From contig JAHBVY010000004.1 of NCBI GenBank assembly GCA_019637265.1, positions 62,001-126,000 on the forward strand: a stretch of DNA of 64,000 nt. The letters are read 5' to 3'. Shown here one piece after another: positions 44,524 through 53,966 of the stretch (position 1 is its first letter; each line of letters begins with the position of its first letter). Under the pieces are notes generated by a model. That model saw only the letters and a program-made list of their open reading frames with translations. It was not told the DNA's origin and ran no database searches. The DNA comes from Polyangiaceae bacterium. Its GTDB lineage: Bacteria > Myxococcota_A > Polyangia > Polyangiales > Polyangiaceae. The position numbers and the translations under genes were made by a program.

Positions 44524-46512
44524 TCACCACTTGCGGTAGGGGACCTGATAGCCCGGGGCGCGGTGGGTGTGCGCCTCGAAGAAGCTCCGCAGCAGGGCGT
44601 GCGCCTCTTCGGACTCGGGGCCCTCACCATAGATGTTCTGGAGCTCGCCAGGATCTTTGCTCAGGTCGAAGAGCTCGATGGCCTTGGAGCGGGTGTCGTA
44701 GATGATCTTCTTCGGCCCCGGCAGCAGCATCGCCTGCATCAGGCGCGCCTCGGCCACGATGGGGCGCGTGAGCTTGGGATCCTCACCGCGCAGGAATGGA
44801 ACGAGGCTCTGACCAAAGAAGCTGCTCGGCGTGTCCACCCCGTAGAGATCCAAGAGGGTGGGCCCCAAGTCCATCAGGCTCACCGGCTCGCTCACTTCCC
44901 GCGCGGGAACTCCCGGCACCTCGATGAACAGCGGGACGCGCAGCAGCTCTTCGTACAGCGTTTTCCCGTGGAACGTGGTGTCGTGCTCCCCAAAGGCCTC
45001 GCCATGGTCGGAGAACACCACGTAGCTGGTGCGCCCGGTGAGGCCGAGCTGCTCCACCTGCTTTCTTAGCTTGCCGAGCTCGCCGTCCACCTTGCCCAGG
45101 CTGGCGATGTAGCCCTCGTAGGGCGTCGCCTTCTTGCCGGCCGCGTTGTAGGGCGAGTGAGCGTCGAGCAGGTGGGTGAAGATGAAGAGCGGCTTGTCGT
45201 CCGCCTGCTTCAGGCGCGCGCTCAGCTTGGGCATGATGGTGACGCTCTTGGGGTAGCCCTTGCCGGTGCGAAGCTCGTTCTCCTCCTGGATGCCGCGGAC
45301 GATAGCGAAGCGCTCGAGGATCCAACCCGTGGGCTCGAAGCTCACGGTGCTCACGCCGGCGTCCCGGAGCAGCTCGGGGAAGCGCGGCGTGTCGTCGTGG
45401 TGGGGGAAGACCTCGAGCTTTCGCTCCGGGTGACTCACCCAGTAGAGCTGGGAGTAGCTCTTCCCGCTGAAGATCGCGGAGAAGGTGGTGGCGGTGCTGC
45501 TGCCCGGGGCGCGCGCCTCACGGAAGCTGACCGAGCGCTCCTTCATCGCGAACAGGTTGGGCAGATCAGCGCGGTGCTTGTCGCCCTCGAAGAGATCCCA
45601 ACGCAGGGAGTCGACGCCGATCATCAGCACGATGGGATCCTCGCTCGTGAGCCGCGGCGTGGAGGCGGGCACCGGGGGGAGCCCGCTGCGGTCGCGATAC
45701 CACTCGGTGGGGTCGGCGCCGGGCTGGGGCGCGGCCTCCATGCGCAGCTCCGCGATGCTGCGCAGCAGCACGGCGGAGGGTTGGCGCGCGAGGGCGACGA
45801 GCAGCTCGTTCGTGGGGGGCGCGAGCACGGAGCCCAGGGCGAACAGCGCGAGGACGGCGAGGGCCGCGTAGCGAACGACGCGGAGGCGCGAGCCCTCGAG
45901 CGGTGCGCCGAGCTTGGCTGGGAGCCTCCAATCGAAGAGGGCCTGGGCGACGGTCAGGCTCGCGAACAATGTTCCGAGCAGCTGGAGGCCGTCGTAGTCG
46001 TCACCCAAGATGACGAGTGAGGTGGGGACGATGGCGAGGCCGATGAGGAGCGGCGCCAGGCGCCAATAGCCGCGCGCGGCGTAGCGCGCCACGGCGAGCC
46101 CCAGGGTGAGCGCGAGGGCGGGCGCGGCGGCGAGCAGCCACAGCGCGACGGAGGGCGGGAGCACCGAGAGCCGCGAGGCGGGGCCGCTGAGATCATCCGC
46201 CAAGAGCAGGGCACAGACAGGCAGGGTGACGATGAAGCCCAGCAGCACCACGTAAGGTTGCCTGACTCCTTTGAGCCAGCGGAGCCACAGCGCTTGGACG
46301 GCGCCTGAGCACAGCGCCAGCGCGAGGAGCTGGCCGAGCACCAAGGTGATGGCGAGCCCCCAGACCTTCGGCTCGGTCTTGCCGCGCAGGCGCGCGAGGA
46401 GCAGGCCCACGTGGATCGACGCGACGAGCCCGAAACCCAACAGGTGGGCGGTGAGGGGGTGGAGCCTGGCTCCGGCGACTGTTGCGAGGGGGCGAGGCGG
46501 ATCCTCGGGCAT
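44524..46512 (-). CDS. Membrane-bound sulfatase / LTA-synthase-like alkaline phosphatase superfamily protein
   Basis: A 662-residue protein from the ATG at 46512. The N-terminal 240 residues hold about six to seven membrane helices. The C-terminal domain is of the alkaline phosphatase superfamily: LMIGVDSLRWDLF (metal Asp), GSSTATTFSAIFSG (nucleophile Ser/Thr region), FTHLLDAHSPYN (metal Asp/His), VVFSDHGEAFGEH (metal Asp/His) and LMDLGPTLLDLYG. The Cys/Ser-x-Pro-x-Arg motif of true arylsulfatases is not present, so phosphoglycerol or phosphoethanolamine transfer, or another hydrolysis, is possible. The architecture is common in Myxococcota. It is isolated and faces the MerR gene. Confidence 0.88.
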   Translation of the reverse strand: MPEDPPRPLATVAGARLHPLTAHLLGFGLVASIHVGLLLARLRGKTEPKVWGLAITLVLGQLLALALCSGAVQALWLRWLKGVRQPYVVLLGFIVTLPVCALLLADDLSGPASRLSVLPPSVALWLLAAAPALALTLGLAVARYAARGYWRLAPLLIGLAIVPTSLVILGDDYDGLQLLGTLFASLTVAQALFDWRLPAKLGAPLEGSRLRVVRYAALAVLALFALGSVLAPPTNELLVALARQPSAVLLRSIAELRMEAAPQPGADPTEWYRDRSGLPPVPASTPRLTSEDPIVLMIGVDSLRWDLFEGDKHRADLPNLFAMKERSVSFREARAPGSSTATTFSAIFSGKSYSQLYWVSHPERKLEVFPHHDDTPRFPELLRDAGVSTVSFEPTGWILERFAIVRGIQEENELRTGKGYPKSVTIMPKLSARLKQADDKPLFIFTHLLDAHSPYNAAGKKATPYEGYIASLGKVDGELGKLRKQVEQLGLTGRTSYVVFSDHGEAFGEHDTTFHGKTLYEELLRVPLFIEVPGVPAREVSEPVSLMDLGPTLLDLYGVDTPSSFFGQSLVPFLRGEDPKLTRPIVAEARLMQAMLLPGPKKIIYDTRSKAIELFDLSKDPGELQNIYGEGPESEEAHALLRSFFEAHTHRAPGYQVPYRKW

Positions 46513-46548
46513 CGTGCTTCTCAAGAGGGCAGGTCAGGGCGTCGCTGC

Positions 46549-46572
46549 GGGTGGCCACGAGGGCCACCCTAC
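46549..46572. repeat. REP-like palindrome (GTAGGGTGGCC family), copy 4
   Basis: On the minus strand GTAGGGTGGCC, a short loop, then GGCCACCC. It shares the GTAGGG-GG start with the three other copies. Confidence 0.6.
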
Positions 46573-46721
46573 GGGCTTCGTGCAGTGAGGGCGCTTGCCG
46601 CGCACGGCCATCGCCCCTCGAAAGCGACCTGCCGCTTACCACCTGCGTGCCAGGAGTGAGTCACATGCGCAAACTTTGCGCAAACTCAGGGCCCTCAGAG
46701 GGCCCAGCGCGGCAAGATTTT

Positions 46722-46817
46722 CTAGCGAGCGCCTACCCAGCGCGCGACCACCCAGGCGATCAGGTCCACCCCCAGCGACGCCAGACGGGAGGCGACGGCC
46801 GCACCCACCGCGGGCAC
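46722..46817 (-). CDS. Possible tiny hydrophobic peptide (31 residues)
   Basis: From a GTG at 46817 the frame encodes a peptide with an amphipathic/hydrophobic core, AVASRLASLGVDLIAWVVARW, ending GAR. A GC-rich stem lies just after its stop (46689-46705). There is no strong ribosome site and the frame upstream closes soon, so it may be chance or a relic. The size and helix recall small membrane-active toxins, but nothing else supports this. Confidence 0.2.
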   Translation of the reverse strand: MPAVGAAVASRLASLGVDLIAWVVARWVGAR

Positions 46818-47032
46818 GGCGGCTGACGGAGGAGGTGCTGATGCGCGTCCGGCGACTCGACGCCGAGCTCAGTAAGAGCCAGGGTGAAGTCCGTACGGTC
46901 GAGGGTGTGCTCTCCACCGGTGCGCCCGCGTGGCGACCGAGAGCACCCGAGAGCGCGCGCCGGCCAGCCCGAGGCGCCTGATCACCTGCGGGCGCGACTG
47001 GAGCACGAGGAGCGGCCGTCAGGCTACTCGCG

Positions 47033-47053
47033 CCGCGGTGCCGTCCAACCCCC
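47033..47053 (+). repeat. GCGGTGCCGTCCAACC dispersed repeat
   Basis: CCGCGGTGCCGTCCAACC followed by CCC, six bases before the TCAG-N5-CTGA palindrome at 47059. Confidence 0.75.
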
Positions 47054-47058
47054 GAACC

Positions 47059-47073
47059 ATCAGCTACCCTGAT
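47059..47073. repeat. TCAG-N5-CTGA palindrome (site 10)
   Basis: ATCAG-ctacc-CTGAT, 66 nt past the stop of the last gene of the Bat-type operon. Confidence 0.75.
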
Positions 47074-47138
47074 GGAATCCTTGGCGCATCGTCAGCGTGT
47101 CATCCCAGACCTTCGCATGCGCCGCGAGCGTGGCACCG

Positions 47139-49964
47139 CTACCGCGCGGCGGCGCGGCGACGTGGGAGGAAGCGGCGGTCGAATAGGCGCACGCGGCGCA
47201 CCAGCAGATCGAGCAGGAACACCACCAGCGCCGCGTAGATGAAATAGCGCCACATCGCCTCGAAGCTGCGGATCGTCTCGCCCCCAGCGTCGAACAGGAC
47301 GGCGGGCTCTGGATCGACCACGCCGCCGCCGGCCAGCGCCGCGCGCTCGAGGCGCTCGATGTCGGGCTCGAAGCTCGCGTACTCACGCGGGTAGGGGTTC
47401 GATACGTGGCCATAGCTCACGCCCACGCGCTCGAGCTCGCCGTCCGTGCCCTCTTGTGAGTGCTCCGCTTGCAAGCGGAAGGAGCCGTAGTCGTGGAGCT
47501 CGAAGCTCGCTTCGTAGCGCCCGGGCGCCGTCTGACTGAGCGGCACCTCACGGCGCTGCCCGCCCGGCTCCGGGCCAATGACGAACAGCTTCGAGCTGAG
47601 CTGGTTCTCGAAGCGCTCATCGGCGGTGAACGCGTCCACCACGGCGCGCACCACCCCTCCCCGAACCTCCGTTTTCATGTCCAGCTCGCGGCGGTGCTTC
47701 TTACGCATGTGCTCCCGCACCAGCTGGCCCCAGAACTGCGGGTAGCCGCGCCAACGCAGCCAATCCGAAGCCCACAGGTTCTTGACGTCGCTGGTCCACG
47801 CCAGCGTCCACCCGAGCCCCAAGCGCGAGCGCGCGAGGATCGGCTCCCCCACGTCGCTCGCGAGGATCTCCTGCGCCGGCGGCGCCTTCATCTGCGTGGC
47901 CACGTAGCCGTGGAGCAGCGGCGCCGAGGCGATGGACAGCCCACGCAAGAAGTCAGCATTACCGACTTGTTGCACCGGGAACCACTCCTCCACCGCGGCC
48001 TGCCGCGAGATCATCTCGGTCTCCCGCGTGAAGATCTTGGGCAGCGCGCTGGGGTCCGGCACCGCGTGGTAACGCCCGCCGCCCAAGTCCGCGATGGTCC
48101 GGAGCAGCTCGCCGTCAGCGCCGTCGCCGAGGCCCACCGTGGTGACGGTCATGTTCTCCGCGACCATCGCCTGCACCAGGTCGCGGATGCCTGAGTGGGG
48201 CGCCTGACCATCCGTCAGCAAGATGACGTGCTTCTTGCGCGCCTGGGTGGAGGCCATGTCCTGATACGCCTGATCGAGCGCGGAGAAGATCTCCGTGCCG
48301 CCGCCCGGCTGGATACGCAGGATGTCGTTCTGGATGCGGCTCCGGTAGCGCGCCGGCTGCATCTTCACGTAGCGCACCGGCTCAGTGTCGAAGGCGATGA
48401 TCTCGATCAAGTCATCGCCTTGCAGCGTGCTCACGGTGGCCTTGCACGCCGCCTTCGCCATCTCGAGCGGCAGCCCCGCCATGCTCCCGGAGCGATCGAT
48501 CACCAGCGCGAGCGCCACGCCGGGCGTGTCCTTCCGGCGCTGCACGTCCATGCGCACCGGGAGGATGCGCTCCAGCGTGGTGTGCCCCCAGCCCCCGAGC
48601 CCGAAGCCGCGCTCACCCCCCGCCATCAAGAAGCCGCCGCCCAAGTCGCGCACGTAGCGCTCCACCAGGTCTTGAGAAGAGAGGCTGACTTGCTCCTTCG
48701 GGACGTCGCTCAGGATGAAGAAGGCGTAGCGCTCGAGCTCCTTGAGCGAGCCGGGGAAGGCGCTGGGCGAGCGCACGTCCACCTCGAACTGCTGTGAGCT
48801 GAGCGCGCTGGTGAGGTAGCTGGCGCGCGCCGGCTGACCCTCGATGTAGAGCACCGCGGGGCGCCCCGGGACGTCCAGCGTGATGCTGTAGCTGTTGTTC
48901 TGCTTGAACTCGTCGTGCTCGATTTGATCGAGGCGGAGCGCGTACGTCACCTCCCCGCCGACGCGCACCACGCTCTTGAATTTCACTTCATTGGGGCCAG
49001 GCTGGAGCTCGAGATCGCGCACGCCGTCGAGGCCGTTCAGGGTTTCCCCTTGGTAAAGCCGCGCGCGCGCCTTGGAGGCGCGGCTCGAGTAGATGTGCGC
49101 CGTCAGGTTGAAGGTCTGGCCTATCTCCACCTTCTCGGGCGCCTTCAGCTCCGTCAGCGCCACTTCACCCGGCGCCGGGCGACGGTAAGGGATACTGAAG
49201 AGCTTCACGCCGAAGCTCTTGGCGCGGTTCGCCTCCGCCAGGAGGTCGCCCTCCGTCTCCACCCCGTCAGTCACCAGGACCACCCGCTTCAGGTAGCCCG
49301 GCGGCAGCACGCTGTAGGCGAGCTGAATCGCGGACTGCGCGTCGGTGCCCGCGCCCGGCCTATCGACGCCTAGGTCCGCGCTGGGCTTGGGCGCGCCCGA
49401 AGCGTCACCACTCGAAGCGCCCTCCGCCGTGTGGCGCAGTGCGGCCACCTCCGGCACCGTCAGGCGCCCCTCCGGCCCCTCCAGCGGCACCAGCCGCGGG
49501 CGCTTCGCGAAGGTCACGAGGCGCACCACGCCATCCTCCGGGCGCTCTTGGATGGCGTCTTGCAGCGCTTTACGGGCGTCCTCCAGCGCGGCGTCCGGCA
49601 CCGAGTCGCTGACGTCCACCACGAACACCGTCGCCACCTGGCTCACCTCGGTGCTCTTCGCGAGCTTCGCGAGCGCCAGCGCGAGCAGCGCGATGAACGT
49701 CACCCTGAGCAGCACCGCCAGGATGCGTTGCTGCCATGGTAAGTCTGCCAGACTACGCCCGATGACGAACAGCACCAGCGGCGCGAGCAAGACGAGCCCC
49801 AGGGTGCGCGGCTCCAAGAGCTCGAACTGCTCACCCTCGCGCTCGAACTTGAACGTGGGCTCCGGCGCCTGGAGCACGAAGCGGCTGTAGGCGTAGAAGA
49901 GCCCCACCCCGACCAGCACGATGAACAGCCCCCACAGCAGGCGACGGAGCGTCACAGCCCTCAT
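47139..49964 (-). CDS. Large VWA / glutamine-amidotransferase-like membrane protein (Bat-type operon)
   Basis: A 941-residue protein with three N-terminal membrane helices (about 8-27, 53-70, 80-100) and one near the C-terminus (905-925). A first VWA-like domain follows (VFVVDVSDSVPDAALEDARKAL, about 110-275), then a beta domain, a region like a class-I glutamine amidotransferase without the catalytic residues (about 375-460, AGGERGFGLGGWG), and a second VWA with an intact MIDAS (LVIDRSGSMAGLPLEMAKAA, about 490-650). This order is that of the COG5426-type proteins found at the end of MoxR-DUF58-VWA operons. Its role is unknown; a metal-dependent protein interaction at the membrane is expected. 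Confidence 0.88.
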   Translation of the reverse strand: MRAVTLRRLLWGLFIVLVGVGLFYAYSRFVLQAPEPTFKFEREGEQFELLEPRTLGLVLLAPLVLFVIGRSLADLPWQQRILAVLLRVTFIALLALALAKLAKSTEVSQVATVFVVDVSDSVPDAALEDARKALQDAIQERPEDGVVRLVTFAKRPRLVPLEGPEGRLTVPEVAALRHTAEGASSGDASGAPKPSADLGVDRPGAGTDAQSAIQLAYSVLPPGYLKRVVLVTDGVETEGDLLAEANRAKSFGVKLFSIPYRRPAPGEVALTELKAPEKVEIGQTFNLTAHIYSSRASKARARLYQGETLNGLDGVRDLELQPGPNEVKFKSVVRVGGEVTYALRLDQIEHDEFKQNNSYSITLDVPGRPAVLYIEGQPARASYLTSALSSQQFEVDVRSPSAFPGSLKELERYAFFILSDVPKEQVSLSSQDLVERYVRDLGGGFLMAGGERGFGLGGWGHTTLERILPVRMDVQRRKDTPGVALALVIDRSGSMAGLPLEMAKAACKATVSTLQGDDLIEIIAFDTEPVRYVKMQPARYRSRIQNDILRIQPGGGTEIFSALDQAYQDMASTQARKKHVILLTDGQAPHSGIRDLVQAMVAENMTVTTVGLGDGADGELLRTIADLGGGRYHAVPDPSALPKIFTRETEMISRQAAVEEWFPVQQVGNADFLRGLSIASAPLLHGYVATQMKAPPAQEILASDVGEPILARSRLGLGWTLAWTSDVKNLWASDWLRWRGYPQFWGQLVREHMRKKHRRELDMKTEVRGGVVRAVVDAFTADERFENQLSSKLFVIGPEPGGQRREVPLSQTAPGRYEASFELHDYGSFRLQAEHSQEGTDGELERVGVSYGHVSNPYPREYASFEPDIERLERAALAGGGVVDPEPAVLFDAGGETIRSFEAMWRYFIYAALVVFLLDLLVRRVRLFDRRFLPRRRAAAR

Positions 49965-49977
49965 ACCGTCAGCCTCC
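49957..49977. repeat. 21-bp direct repeat at the start of the large VWA gene
   Basis: The sequence GCCCTCATACCGTCAGCCTC plus C is repeated exactly at 50040-50060. On the minus strand each copy reads GGAGGCTGACGGTATGAGGG, a ribosome site plus ATG overlapping TGA. This copy carries the start codon of the downstream gene (49964). Confidence 0.9.
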
Positions 49978-50039
49978 CGCCACGTAGAGCGCGCCTCGAT
50001 GCGCCGCCTCGGCGCCGTGCCTCGAAAGCCGCGCGGTGC

Positions 50040-50060
50040 GCCCTCATACCGTCAGCCTCC
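50040..50060. repeat. 21-bp direct repeat at the end of the 629-residue VWA gene
   Basis: Second copy of the 49957-49977 repeat, 83 nt away. Here it carries the last codons and the TGA (50044-50046) of the upstream gene. Confidence 0.9.
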
Positions 50061-51933
50061 GATGGTAAGTCACCCACTCCACCAGGGAGGCGAGCACCAC
50101 CGCGATGAGCAGGTAGATCCACAGCTCGCGCCGCACCCCCGCGTTGAACCCGCTCACCGCCGTCGCGCGCTTGTCCCCCACCTCGAAGGTGGGCGACGGC
50201 GTGATGCGGCTCTCCGCGAGGTCCACCAGGTTGGCGGCGAACTCGCTCGTCTGCTCCTGCTCCTCACCCGCGACGCGCAGCGTGTAGAAGCCCGCTTGGT
50301 CCCCCTGGAACACCGCCTGACCCTGCTTCACGGGCACCGTGCGCCGCACGCCGTCCGGCCCCTCGAGCTCCGCCGAGGAGGCGCCGCTCGGCGCGGGGAT
50401 GTGCCACACCTCCCCGGTGCGGAACGATGAGATGTAGCCCGTGTCCTCCGCGACGAAGTAGTCGATGGTGTTCAGGATGAAGAGCGGCCACGCGACGCGC
50501 ATCACGAAGTCGCTCTGACGCGGATCGAACCCCAGCGCCATGAAGCGTCGCCCTTGGCGCCGCCCCTCCACCAGGATGGGTCCCTGGAAGCTGGCGCCCA
50601 CCGCCTTGTCACCGCGCTCCGGGCGGAAGCTGTTGCCCACCGCCACCTGCACATCGCCCAGCTCGGTGAAGCGCAGCGCCGGGTGCTTGCGCTCCCAGGT
50701 GTCGAAGCCGAAGTCCTTGAGCGGCTTGCCGCGCGGCACCGGCGCCGTCTCCGTGTCCGGTGGGTTCAGGTACAGCGCGGCGCCGCCTCCCTCGGCCAGC
50801 GGCGGCGCCACGCGATCGAACACGGTCACGTCGAAGCGCCCGCTCGGTGGGTACGCCGCCTCGGTCACCTCGGTCACCTCGAGGTACTCGTCGAGCAGCA
50901 GCGCGGCCTCCAAGTAGGTGTTGCCGTCGGTCACCAAGAGCACCCGCGAGCGGCGCCGCTCCGGCATCAACGCGTAGGCGTGATCATCCGCTGGTAAGTC
51001 GTCCGGCGTGCCGTCACCAAGCTTGATCACCGCCTCCAAGGTGCGGCTCGCCCCCGCGAGATCTTTGTAGAACCGCGGCAAGCGCTCGTTGGGCCCCAGC
51101 GACAAACGCGAGACGTCCACCACCTGCTCGTCGCCGATCAAGGTGAGCTCCACCTCGGTCGGCTCCTCGTTGGTGTTCGAGACCTCCAGCATCACTTCAT
51201 AGCGCGACTTGTCGAGCGGGTAGCGCCGCACGGAGAACTGCGTGATGGCGACGTTCTTGTTGCGCGAGCCGACGGGCACGTAGCGCAGCTCGATGTCACC
51301 GAGCACGTCCTTCAGGCTCTCTTGATCCAGGTCACCGAAGGCGCCGTCGCTCACCACCACCAGCTCCGCCTTGGGGAGCCCGCGCAAGCTGTCCGCCGCG
51401 AAGCGCAGGCCGCGGCGAATGTCAGCCCGGGTGTCCGTCGCCCGCAGCTCCTTCAGCGCCAACGTCAGGTCCTGCGCCTCACCCGTCATGCCGGTGAGCG
51501 GCCGCACCCCAGAGTCCATGCTCGCGATCAGCATGCGATCGGTCGCGCCCAGGCCGCGCACCATCGCGGCCACTTGGTCACGTGCGCTGTCTAGCCGGGT
51601 GGGCGAGCCGTCCGTCGCCTTCATCGAGGCGCTGGTGTCCACCAACACGAGCACGTTGCGCCCCTGCACCAAATTCTGGCTGAGCCGAGGATCCCCCAGC
51701 GCCAAGATGAGCACCCCGAGCAGCAGCAGCTGAAACAGGAGGGAGAGCAGCCGCCGGAGCCGCGAGAGCCAACTCTCCGCTTCTTTGTCGCGGAGCACCC
51801 GCTCCCAGATGTGGCTGAACGGCACCGCGATCGGGCGCCGCCGCAGCTTCAAGATGTAGAACACCACCGTCAGCGCGCCAAGCGCGGCGGCGATGGTGAC
51901 CAAGGTGGCGAAGGGGAGCCCCGCGAAGGCCAT
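50044..51933 (-). CDS. BatA-like VWA membrane protein
   Basis: A 629-residue protein with the BatA opening: a first helix (LVTIAAALGALTVVFYILKLRRRPIAVPFSHIWERVLRDKEAESW), a second helix (FQLLLLGVLILALG) and a VWA domain with the MIDAS DTSASMKATDG and a later DGAFGD. A beta-rich middle part and a C-terminal membrane helix (ELWIYLLIAVVLASLVEWVTYHRR) complete it. Bat proteins are linked to oxygen or stress tolerance and to MoxR chaperones; the true target is unknown. Its start codon overlaps the stop codon of the DUF58 gene by one base. Confidence 0.9.
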   Translation of the reverse strand: MAFAGLPFATLVTIAAALGALTVVFYILKLRRRPIAVPFSHIWERVLRDKEAESWLSRLRRLLSLLFQLLLLGVLILALGDPRLSQNLVQGRNVLVLVDTSASMKATDGSPTRLDSARDQVAAMVRGLGATDRMLIASMDSGVRPLTGMTGEAQDLTLALKELRATDTRADIRRGLRFAADSLRGLPKAELVVVSDGAFGDLDQESLKDVLGDIELRYVPVGSRNKNVAITQFSVRRYPLDKSRYEVMLEVSNTNEEPTEVELTLIGDEQVVDVSRLSLGPNERLPRFYKDLAGASRTLEAVIKLGDGTPDDLPADDHAYALMPERRRSRVLLVTDGNTYLEAALLLDEYLEVTEVTEAAYPPSGRFDVTVFDRVAPPLAEGGGAALYLNPPDTETAPVPRGKPLKDFGFDTWERKHPALRFTELGDVQVAVGNSFRPERGDKAVGASFQGPILVEGRRQGRRFMALGFDPRQSDFVMRVAWPLFILNTIDYFVAEDTGYISSFRTGEVWHIPAPSGASSAELEGPDGVRRTVPVKQGQAVFQGDQAGFYTLRVAGEEQEQTSEFAANLVDLAESRITPSPTFEVGDKRATAVSGFNAGVRRELWIYLLIAVVLASLVEWVTYHRRLTV

Positions 51934-52925
51934 CAGCGAAGGAACCCTCCGCGGCGGAACACCTTCAAGATCAGCTCATCGAACGGCACGTTGATATCCG
52001 CCGGGAAATAAGGCACCTGGCGTGAGGCGCAGAAGCGCTCCACGCTCTCCTGGTACTCACGCCAGGCGAGCTGCATGCGCTCGAGCACCGCGGGGGTGAT
52101 GGTCACCTCACGTTCGTCCCCCGTCTCACAGTCGTAGATGCGCACGTCGCCGTTCAGCTCCGGGCGCGCCTCCGCGGGGTCCACGATGTGGAGCACGAAG
52201 GGCTCGAACTTCGCGTAACGCAGCACGTTGATGCCGCGCTCGAAGCCCGCGTGGTCGTAGAGATCACTGATGAGCACCGCCAGGCCGCGCCGCTTGTGCT
52301 GCGCCACGAAGGTGCGCATCCCCTCCCCCAAGTCGGTGACGCCGGTGGGGGAGAGCTCCCGCAGGAAGTTGAACACGCGGAAGATGCGGCCCTTGCCGCG
52401 CGTCGTGGGCATCCGCGCCACCACCTGATCGCTCATCCCCACCACCGTCACTCGGTCCAGGTTCGCGAGGCCCACGTAGGCGAGCGCCGCCGCCAGGCGC
52501 CGGGCGTAGTCGAACTTCGCCGATGACGCGCCGCGCGCAGAGCCACCGGACACGAACCCCATCGAGCTGGAGCAGTCCACGATGAAGTAGATGCTGAGGT
52601 CCTCCTCCTCCTCGTACAGGCGCACCAACAGGCGCCCGAAGCGTTGGTAAGCGTTCCAGTCTACCGCGCGGAAATCATCCCCCGGCACGTAGTCGCGGTG
52701 ATCCGCGAACTCCACGCCGCTGCCCTTCTTCTTGGTGCGCCGCTCGGCTCGCAGGCGCCCGGCGAACACCTTGCGGCTCACCAGGGCGAGCGTCTCCAGC
52801 TTGCGCTGAAACTCGTCGTCGAACAGGTCTCCCTGCTTCGTCGGCGACGCGCCCACGCCGCGCGCCGGCGCGCCGCGACGAGAAGCGGAAGGCAAGCCGC
52901 GCCAGATGCGATCGAAGAGCCCCAT
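51933..52925 (-). CDS. DUF58 domain protein
   Basis: A 330-residue cytoplasmic protein. The DUF58 signature GSGVEFADHRDYVPGDDFRAVDWNAYQRFGRLLVRLYEEEED is complete, followed by a VWA-like region (FIVDCSSSMG, then TDLGEGMRTFVAQHKRRGLAVLISDLYD). DUF58 proteins are always found with MoxR ATPases and are thought to be their partners. The gene is 17 nt after the MoxR gene and overlaps the BatA-like gene by one base, so the order moxR-DUF58-batA is typical. Confidence 0.93.
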   Translation of the reverse strand: MGLFDRIWRGLPSASRRGAPARGVGASPTKQGDLFDDEFQRKLETLALVSRKVFAGRLRAERRTKKKGSGVEFADHRDYVPGDDFRAVDWNAYQRFGRLLVRLYEEEEDLSIYFIVDCSSSMGFVSGGSARGASSAKFDYARRLAAALAYVGLANLDRVTVVGMSDQVVARMPTTRGKGRIFRVFNFLRELSPTGVTDLGEGMRTFVAQHKRRGLAVLISDLYDHAGFERGINVLRYAKFEPFVLHIVDPAEARPELNGDVRIYDCETGDEREVTITPAVLERMQLAWREYQESVERFCASRQVPYFPADINVPFDELILKVFRRGGFLR

Positions 52926-52942
52926 ACGCGCCGAGCGCGCCC

Positions 52943-53941
<999 letters not shown>

Positions 53942-53966
53942 ACACGCTCCGAATCATCACGCCGCC

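Larger units (their letters stand above)
46513..47138. other. Intergenic region between the Bat operon end and the sulfatase gene
   Basis: A 626-bp span with a REP-like palindrome (46549-46572), a 17-bp perfect palindrome TGCGCAAA-C-TTTGCGCA (46666-46682), a GGGCCCT/AGGGCCC stem (about 46689-46705), a possible tiny open frame (46722-46817), the GCGGTGCCGTCCAACC repeat (47033-47053) and a TCAG-N5-CTGA palindrome (47059-47073). No larger gene is supported. Confidence 0.55.

Noticed and set aside
46595-46981. 128-residue plus-strand open frame in the gap before the sulfatase
   Set aside because: Arg/Pro-rich, crosses a palindrome and a GC stem, and has no family features.
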